A stretch of 15,320 bases of DNA from Thermoflexales bacterium (lineage in GTDB: Bacteria > Chloroflexota > Anaerolineae > Fen-1058), in NCBI GenBank assembly GCA_030834835.1, contig JAUQXD010000153.1, positions 1 through 15,320 of the forward strand, read 5' to 3'. Shown in pieces: positions 6,675 through 14,004 of the stretch; position 1 is the stretch's first letter; each line of letters begins with the position of its first letter. The position numbers were made by a program, and so were the translations under genes. Below the pieces are notes generated by a model. That model was not told the DNA's origin. It did not search any database and worked only from the letters and a program-made list of their open reading frames with translations.

Positions 6675-8459
6675 ATGCTGGGCGATGTGGTGGTGCAGCG
6701 CCCGCGCGCCGGCTGGCTGCGCTTCCACGCGCCGCGCGAGATCGTGACGGCGACCTCGCTGGCTCAGGTGGCGGGGCAACTGCGGCACGTTGAAACGCTC
6801 GTTCAATCACGCGGCTGGACTGCGGCGGGCTTTCTGGCCTACGAGGCCGCTCCCGCGTTTGACAGCGCGCATCGCGTGACAGCGCCCACGTCAACCGATT
6901 TGCCGTTGCTGTGGTTCGGTCTTTACGATCAGGCCGAGCCGTTCGAGCCGCCAACGGATCACGATCGCCCCGATCACGATCGGGCCGCGTACTCGATCGG
7001 GTCGTGGGCGCCCACCGTCACGTGGCCCGAATACGAGCGCGCCATCCACACCATCAAACAGCATATCGCCGACGGCGAAACCTATCAGGTCAATTACACC
7101 TACCGGCTGCGCGCGCCTTTTCAGGGCGAGGCGTGGCCGTTCTTTTTAAGTCTGGCCAGCAAACAGCCGGTGGGTTACGCGGCCTACGTCGATCTGGGCA
7201 CGCACGTCATTTGCTCGGCCTCGCCGGAATTGTTCTTTCAATTGTCGGGCCGCACGCTGACCTCGAAGCCGATGAAGGGCACGGCGGCGCGCGGCCGAAC
7301 GCTGACTGAAGATCGCGCGCAGGCCGACTGGCTGCACCACTCCGAGAAGAACCGCGCCGAGAACGTGATGATCGTCGATATGATCCGCAACGATCTGGGC
7401 CGCATCGCAGAGATCGGTTCGGTAAGCGTGCCGCGCCTGTTTGAAGTGGAACGCTACCCGACCGTGCTGCAAATGACTTCGACGGTCACGGCGCAGCTCG
7501 CTGCGGCGCAGACCGATGCGTCGCTGAGCGAGATCATGACGGCGCTGTTTCCGTGCGCGTCGATTACGGGCGCGCCCAAAGTCCGCACCATGCACATCAT
7601 CTCCGATCTGGAGACGACGCCGCGCGGCGTATATACCGGCTGCATCGGCTACTTCACGCCGCAGCGCGAGGCGCAATTCAACGTGGCGATCCGTACCGTG
7701 ACGATCGATCGTGAGACGGGGCAGGCCGAGTACGGCGTGGGCGGCGGCATCGTCTGGGACTCGGACGCGGCCGACGAATTTCGCGAGTGCGAGATCAAGA
7801 CACGGGTGTTAGTGCAGCCGGCGCGCCCGTTCGATTTGATCGAGTCGATTCTGTGGACACCGGACGAAAAGTATTTCCTGTTGGAGCGTCATCTGGCGCG
7901 ACTGGCAGAGTCGGCGGAATACTTCACCCTCCCGATTGATCTGCCGGCCCTTCGCGATCAACTTGCGGACTTGAGTGCGACGTTGACACCGGCCGCGCAT
8001 AAAGTTCGCGTAAGCGTGACACAGCGCGGGCGAGTGTCGATCGTGGCGACGCCCTTGAGCGAGATTCCGCTGCCGTCGATCATGCAGGTGAAGTTGGCTG
8101 CGCAGCCGATCGATTCCGGCAACGTTTTCCTGTATCACAAGACCACTCGCCGCGATGTGTATGAGGCGGCCCGCGCGGCCCAACCTGAATGTGACGATGT
8201 GATTCTGTGGAACGAGCGCGGCGAGATCACCGAATCGACCATCGCCAACGTGGTTGGCGAGTTGAACGGCCAGCGCTACACGCCGCCCATTGACTGCGGT
8301 CTGCTGCCCGGCACGTTCCGCGCCGATCTGATCGAGCGTGGTCTCATTCACGAGCGTGTTATCTTAAAGGAAGAACTCTTCGCCGCTACTCACGTGTGGT
8401 TGATCAACTCGGTGCGCGGCTGGTTGGAAGCACAATTAACAATGAACAATGAACAATGA
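6675..8459 (+). CDS. pabB: Fused aminodeoxychorismate synthase component I / 4-amino-4-deoxychorismate lyase
   Basis: 594 residues with two enzymes of the p-aminobenzoate branch of folate synthesis. Residues 1-380 are a chorismate-binding (PabB) domain, with VNYTYRL (139-145), PMKGT (199-203), IRNDLGRI (237-244), SITGAPK (296-302) and GVYTG (318-322). Lys201 in PMKGT marks aminodeoxychorismate synthase; anthranilate synthase has Ala there. Residues 385-588 are a class IV PLP aminotransferase fold (PabC), with the likely PLP lysine Lys489 in YHKTTRR, then ITESTIANV and GLLPGTFR. It makes aminodeoxychorismate from chorismate and ammonia, then splits it to p-aminobenzoate and pyruvate. The glutamine amidotransferase PabA is not in this window. 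The last residues (TMNNEQ) and the stop come from a heptamer repeat tract. The fusion itself is a known architecture. Confidence 0.94.
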   Translation: MLGDVVVQRPRAGWLRFHAPREIVTATSLAQVAGQLRHVETLVQSRGWTAAGFLAYEAAPAFDSAHRVTAPTSTDLPLLWFGLYDQAEPFEPPTDHDRPDHDRAAYSIGSWAPTVTWPEYERAIHTIKQHIADGETYQVNYTYRLRAPFQGEAWPFFLSLASKQPVGYAAYVDLGTHVICSASPELFFQLSGRTLTSKPMKGTAARGRTLTEDRAQADWLHHSEKNRAENVMIVDMIRNDLGRIAEIGSVSVPRLFEVERYPTVLQMTSTVTAQLAAAQTDASLSEIMTALFPCASITGAPKVRTMHIISDLETTPRGVYTGCIGYFTPQREAQFNVAIRTVTIDRETGQAEYGVGGGIVWDSDAADEFRECEIKTRVLVQPARPFDLIESILWTPDEKYFLLERHLARLAESAEYFTLPIDLPALRDQLADLSATLTPAAHKVRVSVTQRGRVSIVATPLSEIPLPSIMQVKLAAQPIDSGNVFLYHKTTRRDVYEAARAAQPECDDVILWNERGEITESTIANVVGELNGQRYTPPIDCGLLPGTFRADLIERGLIHERVILKEELFAATHVWLINSVRGWLEAQLTMNNEQ

Positions 8460-8472
8460 TCAATGACCAATG
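8438..8472. repeat. Heptanucleotide tandem repeat, AACAATG x5
   Basis: Three exact AACAATG units (8438-8458) followed by ATCAATG and ACCAATG (8459-8472). The tract overlaps the last codons and TGA stop of pabBC. With unit length 7 it reads through all three frames, encoding LTMNNEQ-like text in one of them. Confidence 0.9.
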
Positions 8473-8501
8473 AAAAAGGCTGGCGCCTGGTGGATGACAC
8501 G

Positions 8502-8557
8502 CTCCAACTTCCAATCTCTAACTTCCAACATCCAACATCCAACTTCCAACTTCCAAA
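8502..8557. repeat. Heptanucleotide tandem repeat, TTCCAAC-like x8
   Basis: Eight consecutive 7-base units: CTCCAAC, TTCCAAT, CTCTAAC, TTCCAAC, ATCCAAC, ATCCAAC, TTCCAAC, TTCCAAA. It ends 10 bases before the chosen start of the FAD gene. A reverse-complement copy of one unit (GGTTGGAAG, 8422-8430) lies in the end of pabBC. Confidence 0.9.
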
Positions 8558-8567
8558 GGCGATGCTC

Positions 8568-9845
8568 ATGATTAAGGAAATACCGTTCTGGTGGGCCACT
8601 GCGCCCGAATTGCCGGGTTACGCTGATAAGCCATTGCCCCAACGCGCCGATGTGGTCGTCATCGGCAGCGGCTACACGGGGCTGTCGGCGGCGCGCAGTC
8701 TGGCGCAGCGCGGCGTTAACGTCGTGGTGCTGGAAAAAGAGACGATCGGCTGGGGGGCGAGTTCGCGCAACGGCGGGCAGGTGTTGACGGGCCTGGCCGT
8801 TGGCCCCGAAGCGCTGATCAAACAGGTGGGCGTGGGGCGCGCGAGGGAGATGCACGCCGCGTCGCTGCGGGGACTGGACTTCATTGAAGAGTTGATTCGC
8901 GCCGAGCAAATCGATTGCGACTTTCAGCGCGTGGGCCATATCGAGGCGGCCTGTAAACCGGCGCATTTTGCACACTTTCAGCACGCGCAAGAGTTGTTGG
9001 CGCGCGAGTTTAACCATCCGATTCGGCTGCTGGATCGATCGCAGCAGCGTGACGAGTTGGGCACGAACTATTATCACGGTGTGTTGATCGACGAGCGCAG
9101 CGCGGGTGTGCAGCCGGCCAAATATGTGCGCGGCCTGGCGCGGGCCGCCGAACGCGCGGGCGCACAACTGCACGAAAAAACGCCGGCCCTTGCCATCGAA
9201 CGAAGCGCAGCCGGCTGGCGGGTCTTTACGCCGCGCGGGCCGATCGGGGCGAACGAGGTCTTGATCGCGACGAACGGTTATACCGATGCGGCTGCACCTG
9301 CGCTGCGAAAACGTATCATCCCCGTCGGATCGTACCTCATCGCCACTGAGCCGCTGCCCGCCGAAGTGGCCGCGAAGATTTTGCCGCGCCGCCGCATGGT
9401 GTACGACTCCAAGAATTTTCTGGCCTACTTCCGCCTGTCCAGCGACAATCGCCTGGTGTTTGGCGGGCGCGCGGAGTATAAAGTGTCGTCGCCGCAGACA
9501 ACGCGTCGCAGCGTGAGTATTCTGCGGCGCGGCATGATCGAGATTTTCCCGGAACTGGCGAACACGCCGATTGAGTATTCGTGGAGCGGCAACGTGTGCT
9601 TCACGTTCGATCGCCTGCCGCGGATCGGGCGGATGAACGGCCTGCATTACGCGCTGGCCTATGCGGGACACGGTGTGTCGCTGGCGACGTACCTCGGGGC
9701 GCAGGCGGCGGACTTCATCAGTGGCACAGGCGGGCAGACGCCCTTTGCCGATCGACCCTTTGATCCAATTCCGCTCTACAACGGCACGCCGTGGTTCATG
9801 CCGCTGGGCGCGCTGTGGTATAAGCTGTTGGATGTGGTGGGATAG
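8568..9845 (+). CDS. FAD-dependent amine/amino-acid oxidase-like protein (DAO family, OrdL/PuuB group)
   Basis: 425 residues from the ATG at 8568, with AAGG about 8 bases upstream. An in-frame ATG at 8463 would add 35 residues encoded by the heptamer repeats and is rejected. PFWWATAPELPGY at the N-terminus is the usual opening of this group. The dinucleotide-binding motif GSGYTG is at 33-38, followed by a strand ending at Glu56 (the ribose-binding acid) and GWGASSRNGGQ (62-72), which lines the flavin. The C-terminal GHGVS (367-371) contacts FAD. The group oxidises amines or amino acids such as gamma-glutamylputrescine, releasing an imine and usually H2O2. The actual substrate is not readable, and no other putrescine genes are nearby. 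Cytoplasmic, with no signal peptide. It is followed 4 bases later by the sugar dehydrogenase gene. Confidence 0.85.
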   Translation: MIKEIPFWWATAPELPGYADKPLPQRADVVVIGSGYTGLSAARSLAQRGVNVVVLEKETIGWGASSRNGGQVLTGLAVGPEALIKQVGVGRAREMHAASLRGLDFIEELIRAEQIDCDFQRVGHIEAACKPAHFAHFQHAQELLAREFNHPIRLLDRSQQRDELGTNYYHGVLIDERSAGVQPAKYVRGLARAAERAGAQLHEKTPALAIERSAAGWRVFTPRGPIGANEVLIATNGYTDAAAPALRKRIIPVGSYLIATEPLPAEVAAKILPRRRMVYDSKNFLAYFRLSSDNRLVFGGRAEYKVSSPQTTRRSVSILRRGMIEIFPELANTPIEYSWSGNVCFTFDRLPRIGRMNGLHYALAYAGHGVSLATYLGAQAADFISGTGGQTPFADRPFDPIPLYNGTPWFMPLGALWYKLLDVVG

Positions 9846-9849
9846 TCGA

Positions 9850-11448
9850 GTGGTCACCTTGTCCCCTCTTCACCGCGCCACCCTGTCCGTCTTCATCGTT
9901 GTCCTGTCCGCGCTGTTGACAGCCTCGCAGGTGATCCGCGCTGTCGCGCCAACGGGCGATGTGCCTTACGAACCATTGCCGGTCGATGTGATCATCGAGA
10001 CGGTCGTGCCCAACGCCAATCAGCTGGTGGCCATGGCCTTTACGCCGGACGGCCGTTTGCTGTACACGGAAAAAACCGGCGCGCTGCGGGTAGTGGTGAA
10101 TGACGTGCTGCAGCCCGGCCCGGCCTATGTCTTTCCCAGCCTGGACACGCAGGGCGAACGCGGCCTGTTGGGTATCGCGGTTGATCCGGCGTTCACGCTG
10201 AACAATCGGGTCTGGGTGTATCTGACGCGCGATCGCGGCAGCGCCATACCACGCTATGAGAATCGCGTGGTGACGTTTGTGCTGCCCGCTGATAACGGCG
10301 TGACCGAGACGAAGAGCGCCAAAAGTTTTCCGATCGATTTCTACAACACCATTCACAATGGCGGCAACTTGCATTTTGGATCGGATGGCAAGTTATATGT
10401 GAGTGTGGGCAACAACAACGAAGGCAATCAGGACGATGATCCAGCGCAGGATTTAAGTTCACCGTTAGGTAAGATTCATCGCTTCACACCGAATGTTCCG
10501 CTGAGAATACCGGACGACAACCCTTTGGGCTACAACAGCATCTATGCTTACGGTCTGCGCAATTCGTTCGATTTTGAGTTCGATCCCATCAGCGGCGCGT
10601 TGTTTGCGACTGAAAACGGCGAAGCGTGCGATGATGAAATCAACCGGGTCTTGCCCGGCTACAACTATGGCTGGCGGCCGTTCTATCCGCCGCCGCCGTG
10701 CGATGATTACGACGGCGCCGATCCGGCTTACAACACCATTCAGCCGCTGTATTTCTGGACAACCTCGCTCGCGCCGACCGGCCTCGCGTTTTACACGAGC
10801 GATCTGATCCCGGAATGGAAAAACGATCTGTTCATGTGCAGCTACAAGGACGCGACGACGGCGATTCATCACTTCAAGTTGAACGCGGCGCGCACGGCGG
10901 TTGTGTCGCATACGATTCTCAGCGACACGCTCAACCACCAGCCGCTGACGTGTCGCACCGATCTGTTGACCGGCCCGGAAGGCGCGCTCTACTATTCGGA
11001 AGGCGGCGGCTACCTGGAAAATAACGGCCCGCTCAAGCGATTGGTGCGCCGCACCTCGATCGTCGAAAGTGCGGCACGGGTGTTGACCGGGCGCGTCGTG
11101 GCCGGGGGGCAGGCGGAAGTCGCCATCCAGTTGCGGCATCGCGGGACGAATAGCAATTCGTTCACGGTGTCCATCGACGCCTCCGATCAGGCGGAGATCA
11201 TCGACGCGCAGACGACGCGGGGCGGGGTCTTCCCGACTTCGCCCCACTCGCTGCTGTGGTCCGGCACGGTTAATGGCACGGAGACGGTCGTCGCCACGTA
11301 TACGCTGCAAATTGCTGCCGCGCCCACCACAACGTATCTGCTTGCCAATGCCATCCAGATCGATGCGCCCGGCGCGACTTCGCTTACATTGACGCCGATC
11401 CTCATCGTGAATGGCCTGGCCGTGTACTTGCCGATCGTGCGACGGTAG
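9850..11448 (+). CDS. Secreted PQQ-dependent sugar dehydrogenase-like protein
   Basis: 532 residues. I choose the GTG at 9850: GGTGGGA lies 7 bases upstream, it follows the FAD stop by 4 bases, and it gives a signal peptide (hydrophobic 11-27, possible cleavage near 31). The open frame continues upstream only as a shadow of the FAD gene. Residues 45-400 show glucose/sorbosone dehydrogenase (beta-propeller) motifs: MAFTPDGRLLYTEKTG, GERGLLGIAVDP, IHNGGNLHFGSDGKLYVSVGN with His169 as the likely catalytic base, YGLRNSFDFEFDP, and ATENG with NYGWRPF. Such proteins oxidise aldoses at C1 using PQQ outside the cell membrane. Residues about 405-520 are an extra beta-sandwich-like domain, and the chain ends VYLPIVRR. 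PQQ binding is inferred from the family; no PQQ synthesis genes are in view. Confidence 0.88.
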   Translation: MVTLSPLHRATLSVFIVVLSALLTASQVIRAVAPTGDVPYEPLPVDVIIETVVPNANQLVAMAFTPDGRLLYTEKTGALRVVVNDVLQPGPAYVFPSLDTQGERGLLGIAVDPAFTLNNRVWVYLTRDRGSAIPRYENRVVTFVLPADNGVTETKSAKSFPIDFYNTIHNGGNLHFGSDGKLYVSVGNNNEGNQDDDPAQDLSSPLGKIHRFTPNVPLRIPDDNPLGYNSIYAYGLRNSFDFEFDPISGALFATENGEACDDEINRVLPGYNYGWRPFYPPPPCDDYDGADPAYNTIQPLYFWTTSLAPTGLAFYTSDLIPEWKNDLFMCSYKDATTAIHHFKLNAARTAVVSHTILSDTLNHQPLTCRTDLLTGPEGALYYSEGGGYLENNGPLKRLVRRTSIVESAARVLTGRVVAGGQAEVAIQLRHRGTNSNSFTVSIDASDQAEIIDAQTTRGGVFPTSPHSLLWSGTVNGTETVVATYTLQIAAAPTTTYLLANAIQIDAPGATSLTLTPILIVNGLAVYLPIVRR

Positions 11449-11483
11449 GGGTGCGCCGATGTTCGGCTCTTCGACCGCGTCCG

Positions 11484-11640
11484 CAGCAATTCTCATTTTG
11501 CCTGGTGTCATTCCGAGCGGGGCGAGGAACACATGCGGTGCAGTGCTCCCGTCTCTCGCGCGGCAGGTGGCGTGGCTGGCTGGGCCAGAGATTCCTCGTC
11601 GCACACAACGCTCCTCGGAATGACACATTGAGAATTGCTG
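11484..11640. mobile_element. 157-bp miniature inverted-repeat element with target duplication
   Basis: The ends are perfect 12-bp inverted repeats: CAGCAATTCTCA (11484-11495) and TGAGAATTGCTG (11629-11640). They are flanked by an exact 9-bp direct repeat CCGCGTCCG (11475-11483 and 11641-11649), as left by transposition. Inside, a second perfect 13-bp pair, GTGTCATTCCGAG (11505-11517) and CTCGGAATGACAC (11614-11626), and GCGAGGAA (11522-11529) against TTCCTCG (11592-11598) let the whole unit fold into one long hairpin. There is no coding sequence for a transposase. It accounts for most of the 304-base gap between the dehydrogenase and icd. Confidence 0.8.
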
Positions 11641-11681
11641 CCGCGTCCGCGCGGTCGGCCGGCGTGACGATCTTTATCCCG

Positions 11682-11690
11682 TGCTATAAT
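11682..11690 (+). promoter_or_regulatory. icd promoter, extended -10
   Basis: TGCTATAAT, a perfect -10 (11685-11690) with the TG extension; no good -35 is visible. The expected start is near 11697, giving a leader of about 56 bases. The leader contains a weak hairpin (about 11705-11725) and the GAGGAGA ribosome site. Confidence 0.7.
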
Positions 11691-11752
11691 CGCGACGCGC
11701 GAAATGCGTGCAACAGCGTTGCGCAATCATATTCAAAGAGGAGACCACCACC

Positions 11753-13018
11753 ATGGACAAGATTTCAATCGACAACGGTAAATTGATCGTGCCCGACAAT
11801 CCCGTCGTGCCGTTCATCGAAGGCGACGGCACCGGCCCGGACATCTGGCGGGCCAGCGTCCGCGTGATGGACGCCGCCGTAGCGAAGGCGTATAAAGGCG
11901 CGCGCAAGATCGAATGGAAGGAAGTGCTGGCCGGTGAGAAGGCGTTCAACACCGTCAACAACTGGCTGCCCGATGAAACCGTCGACGCCTTCCGCGAATA
12001 TCTCGTGGGCATCAAAGGGCCGTTGACCACCCCGATCGGCGGCGGCATCCGATCGCTCAACGTCGCCCTGCGGCAGATGCTCGATCTGTACGTCTGCCTG
12101 CGCCCGGTGCGCTGGTTCAAAGGCGTGCCGTCGCCCGTGAAGCATCCTGAGAAGATCGATATGGTGATCTTCCGCGAGAACACCGAGGACATTTACGCGG
12201 GCATCGAGTTCGAGCAAGGCTCGGCAGCCAATGCCAAATTCCTGGCGATGTTCAAAGAACTGTTCCCCAGGGAATACGGCAAGATTCGCTTCCCGGACAG
12301 CACCGGCATCGGCATCAAGTCGGTGTCGCGCGAAGGCACCGAGCGGTTGATGCGATCGGCCATTCAATACGCGTTGGCGAATAAGCGCAAGAGCGTGACC
12401 ATCGTCCACAAAGGTAACATCATGAAGTATACGGAAGGCGCGTTCCGCAACTGGGGCTATGCGCTGGCCGAAGGCGAATTCGCCGCGCAGACCTACACGT
12501 GGGATCAGTGGGAACGCACCAAGAAGACGAAGGGTGAGAAGGCCGCGAACGACGAGCAAAAGGCCGAACTGGCGTCAGGCAAGATTCTGGTCAAAGACGC
12601 CATTGCCGACATCACGCTGCAGCAAGTGCTGACCCGTCCCGACGAATTCGACGTGATCGCCACGATGAACCTCAACGGCGACTACCTGTCGGATGCGCTG
12701 GCCGCGCAGGTGGGCGGCATCGGTATTGCGCCGGGCGGCAATATCAACTACGTGAGCGGCCACGCGATCTTTGAAGCCACGCACGGCACCGCGCCCAAGT
12801 ACACGAATCTCGATAAGGTTAATCCGGGGTCGGTCGTTCTATCGGGCGAGATGATGTTCCGTTACATGGGCTGGCTCGAAGCCGCCGATCTGATCATCAA
12901 GGGCATGGACGGCGCGATCGGCAGCAAGACCGTGACCTATGACTTTGCGCGACAAATGGACAGCGCGACCGAAGTGAAGTGCAGCGAATTCGGCGATGCG
13001 GTGATTAAGCACATGTAG
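11753..13018 (+). CDS. icd: Isocitrate dehydrogenase, NADP type
   Basis: 421 residues from the ATG at 11753, 8 bases after GAGGAGA; an earlier in-frame ATG at 11708 has no ribosome site. It converts isocitrate to 2-oxoglutarate and CO2 in the TCA cycle. By alignment to E. coli Icd it has substrate residues Ser101 (in [13 protein letters not shown], the phosphorylated Ser113 of E. coli), Arg107, Arg117, Arg141, Tyr148 and Lys220, and metal ligand Asp310 in NLNGDYLSD. Lys349-Tyr350 in [16 protein letters not shown] match the Lys344/Tyr345 pair that selects NADP. The kinase-target loop is conserved, but no icd kinase gene is in view. It is a single-gene unit with its own promoter and terminator. 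A decayed copy of its last codons lies at 14961-15036. Confidence 0.97.
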   Translation: MDKISIDNGKLIVPDNPVVPFIEGDGTGPDIWRASVRVMDAAVAKAYKGARKIEWKEVLAGEKAFNTVNNWLPDETVDAFREYLVGIKGPLTTPIGGGIRSLNVALRQMLDLYVCLRPVRWFKGVPSPVKHPEKIDMVIFRENTEDIYAGIEFEQGSAANAKFLAMFKELFPREYGKIRFPDSTGIGIKSVSREGTERLMRSAIQYALANKRKSVTIVHKGNIMKYTEGAFRNWGYALAEGEFAAQTYTWDQWERTKKTKGEKAANDEQKAELASGKILVKDAIADITLQQVLTRPDEFDVIATMNLNGDYLSDALAAQVGGIGIAPGGNINYVSGHAIFEATHGTAPKYTNLDKVNPGSVVLSGEMMFRYMGWLEAADLIIKGMDGAIGSKTVTYDFARQMDSATEVKCSEFGDAVIKHM

Positions 13019-13050
13019 GTGTTGGTAAGTTGGTAGATTGGTAAATTAGG

Positions 13051-13091
13051 AAGCGCCCGATCGGTTGAAAAATCGATCGGGTGCTTTGATT
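13051..13091 (+). terminator. Rho-independent terminator of icd
   Basis: A 13-bp stem, AAGCGCCCGATCG (13051-13063) with CGATCGGGTGCTT (13074-13086, one G-T pair) and a 10-base loop, followed by TTGATT. On the opposite strand the G-T pair becomes a mismatch and the trailing sequence is less T-rich, so it may stop the convergent DUF6157 transcript only partly. Confidence 0.88.
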
Positions 13092-13124
13092 GTCGTGTCA
13101 GGTTTAGAGCGAGGCGCTTCACGC

Positions 13125-13532
13125 CTAAGCTCGTTTGGAGCGCATGGCTTTGATGTGTTTCAAACTGGCATCGTTCGCGAAACGCTGGTAATCGGCCGAC
13201 CCAAGCGCGACCAGCGCCACTCGACCGTGCTCGTCATGATGGATACCCCAACCATAGCGCTTGCCCAGGGCCGAGGCGCGCAAGCACGGTTGATCTTGCG
13301 CCAGGAACCTGGCGCGCTCGGCGGGCCAGCGGTCTTTCGGAATCTCCTTGTGGCGCGCGTACGTCTCAAAGATAATGTCTTCGCTGGTATATCGGTAGGG
13401 ATGCCTGGCGATCAGTTCATACTCAAGCACCGCTTTTGTTCTCCGTTCGCCTGCAGCCCGTGGAACTTCAGCGCGGGTGACCGGACAGTCATCAGCGACT
13501 TCGATGAAGACATTGTAGTAGTTCAGGCCCAT
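13125..13532 (-). CDS. DUF6157 family protein
   Basis: 135 residues from the ATG at 13532 (MGLNYYNVFIEVADDCPVT), which matches the usual N-terminus of the family. The longer frame starts inside the SRPBCC gene and is rejected. Family hallmarks I recognise are YNVFIEVADDCP near the start, AVLEYELI, HPYRYTSEDIIFETY, QPCLRASALGKRYGWGIH, and the C-terminal SLKHIKAMRSKRA. It is a small soluble protein without signal peptide or membrane segment. No biochemical role is established to my knowledge. The gene begins 5 bases after the SRPBCC stop, with GGAG inside the end of that gene, so the two form a small operon divergent from an AraC-type regulator. It converges with icd across the terminator at 13051-13091. 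Confidence 0.88.
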   Translation of the reverse strand: MGLNYYNVFIEVADDCPVTRAEVPRAAGERRTKAVLEYELIARHPYRYTSEDIIFETYARHKEIPKDRWPAERARFLAQDQPCLRASALGKRYGWGIHHDEHGRVALVALGSADYQRFANDASLKHIKAMRSKRA

Positions 13533-13537
13533 CGTGG

Positions 13538-13969
13538 CTATTGCTCCAGCAGCTGCTTGATCTGGCCCAGTGTCATCTCCCAATTCCTTCCAGTCTGGTC
13601 GGCGGCGGCCTGAGTGGGATTGTTATCCTGCGTGACCGTGAGCGTGGTTCGACCGTCTGCCTCTGAATTCAGTTGATAGGTAATGGTGCTGTAGTTCTCC
13701 GGTTTGTCCTCAAGCCCGCTTAGCGCGCTGTAAAAACTGGTCTTCAATAGCTTCGCCGGTGAAATCTCCAGGATAACGCCTTTGTCCTCAAAGGGTTGGC
13801 CTTCCCATTGACCTTTGTAGACAAGCGAGCTGCCTGGTTGCCAGTTCGATACGGCCTCCGCGCCGAACATGTACTGCTTGATGATCTCGGGCGTGGTTAA
13901 TGCCTCCCAGACCCTGGCCGACGCGGCGTTGATGGTGGTGCGCCTGGTGATTGAAAATGATGTGGTCAT
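13538..13969 (-). CDS. SRPBCC (AHSA1-like) domain protein
   Basis: 143 residues from the ATG at 13969, with AGGAGA upstream. It is a single START-like/AHSA1 domain: TRRTTINAASARVWEALTTPEIIKQYMFG at the start, then WQPGSSLVYKGQWEGQPFEDKGVILEI (long beta hairpins), YSTITYQL, TLTVTQDNN, and a C-terminal helix NWEMTLGQIKQLLEQ. The fold makes a deep cavity that binds hydrophobic ligands; members resemble the Hsp90 activator domain, but bacterial single-domain versions have no common function. It is first in a two-gene operon with DUF6157 and is transcribed divergently from the AraC-family regulator, which is its likely controller. Confidence 0.9.
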   Translation of the reverse strand: MTTSFSITRRTTINAASARVWEALTTPEIIKQYMFGAEAVSNWQPGSSLVYKGQWEGQPFEDKGVILEISPAKLLKTSFYSALSGLEDKPENYSTITYQLNSEADGRTTLTVTQDNNPTQAAADQTGRNWEMTLGQIKQLLEQ

Positions 13970-13988
13970 GGTGTCTCTCCTGTGCGGG

Positions 13989-13998
13989 TATAATAGCA
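13989..13998. promoter_or_regulatory. Overlapping divergent -10 boxes, SRPBCC versus AraC-type gene
   Basis: The plus strand reads TATAAT (13989-13994) toward the regulator. The minus strand reads TGCTATTAT (13998-13990), an extended -10 toward the SRPBCC gene. The two cannot be occupied by polymerase together. Expected starts are near 14001 (plus) and 13983 (minus); the plus one is only about 4 bases before the ATG. No clear -35 is visible on either side. Confidence 0.55.
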
Positions 13999-14004
13999 TT
14001 CACC

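Noticed and set aside
8463..8567. Upstream ATG extending the FAD protein by 35 residues
   Set aside because: The added residues are encoded by the heptamer tracts and precede the normal family N-terminus, and the ATG at 8568 has AAGG at a suitable distance.
10465..11628. 387-codon minus-strand open frame opposite the sugar dehydrogenase
   Set aside because: It begins inside the miniature element and runs antisense to a gene with clear family motifs. Arg-rich shadow frames of this length are common at this base composition.
13095..13132. GC-rich imperfect hairpin at the end of the DUF6157 gene as its terminator
   Set aside because: The stem is interrupted, includes the stop codon, and lacks a following T run on the minus strand.
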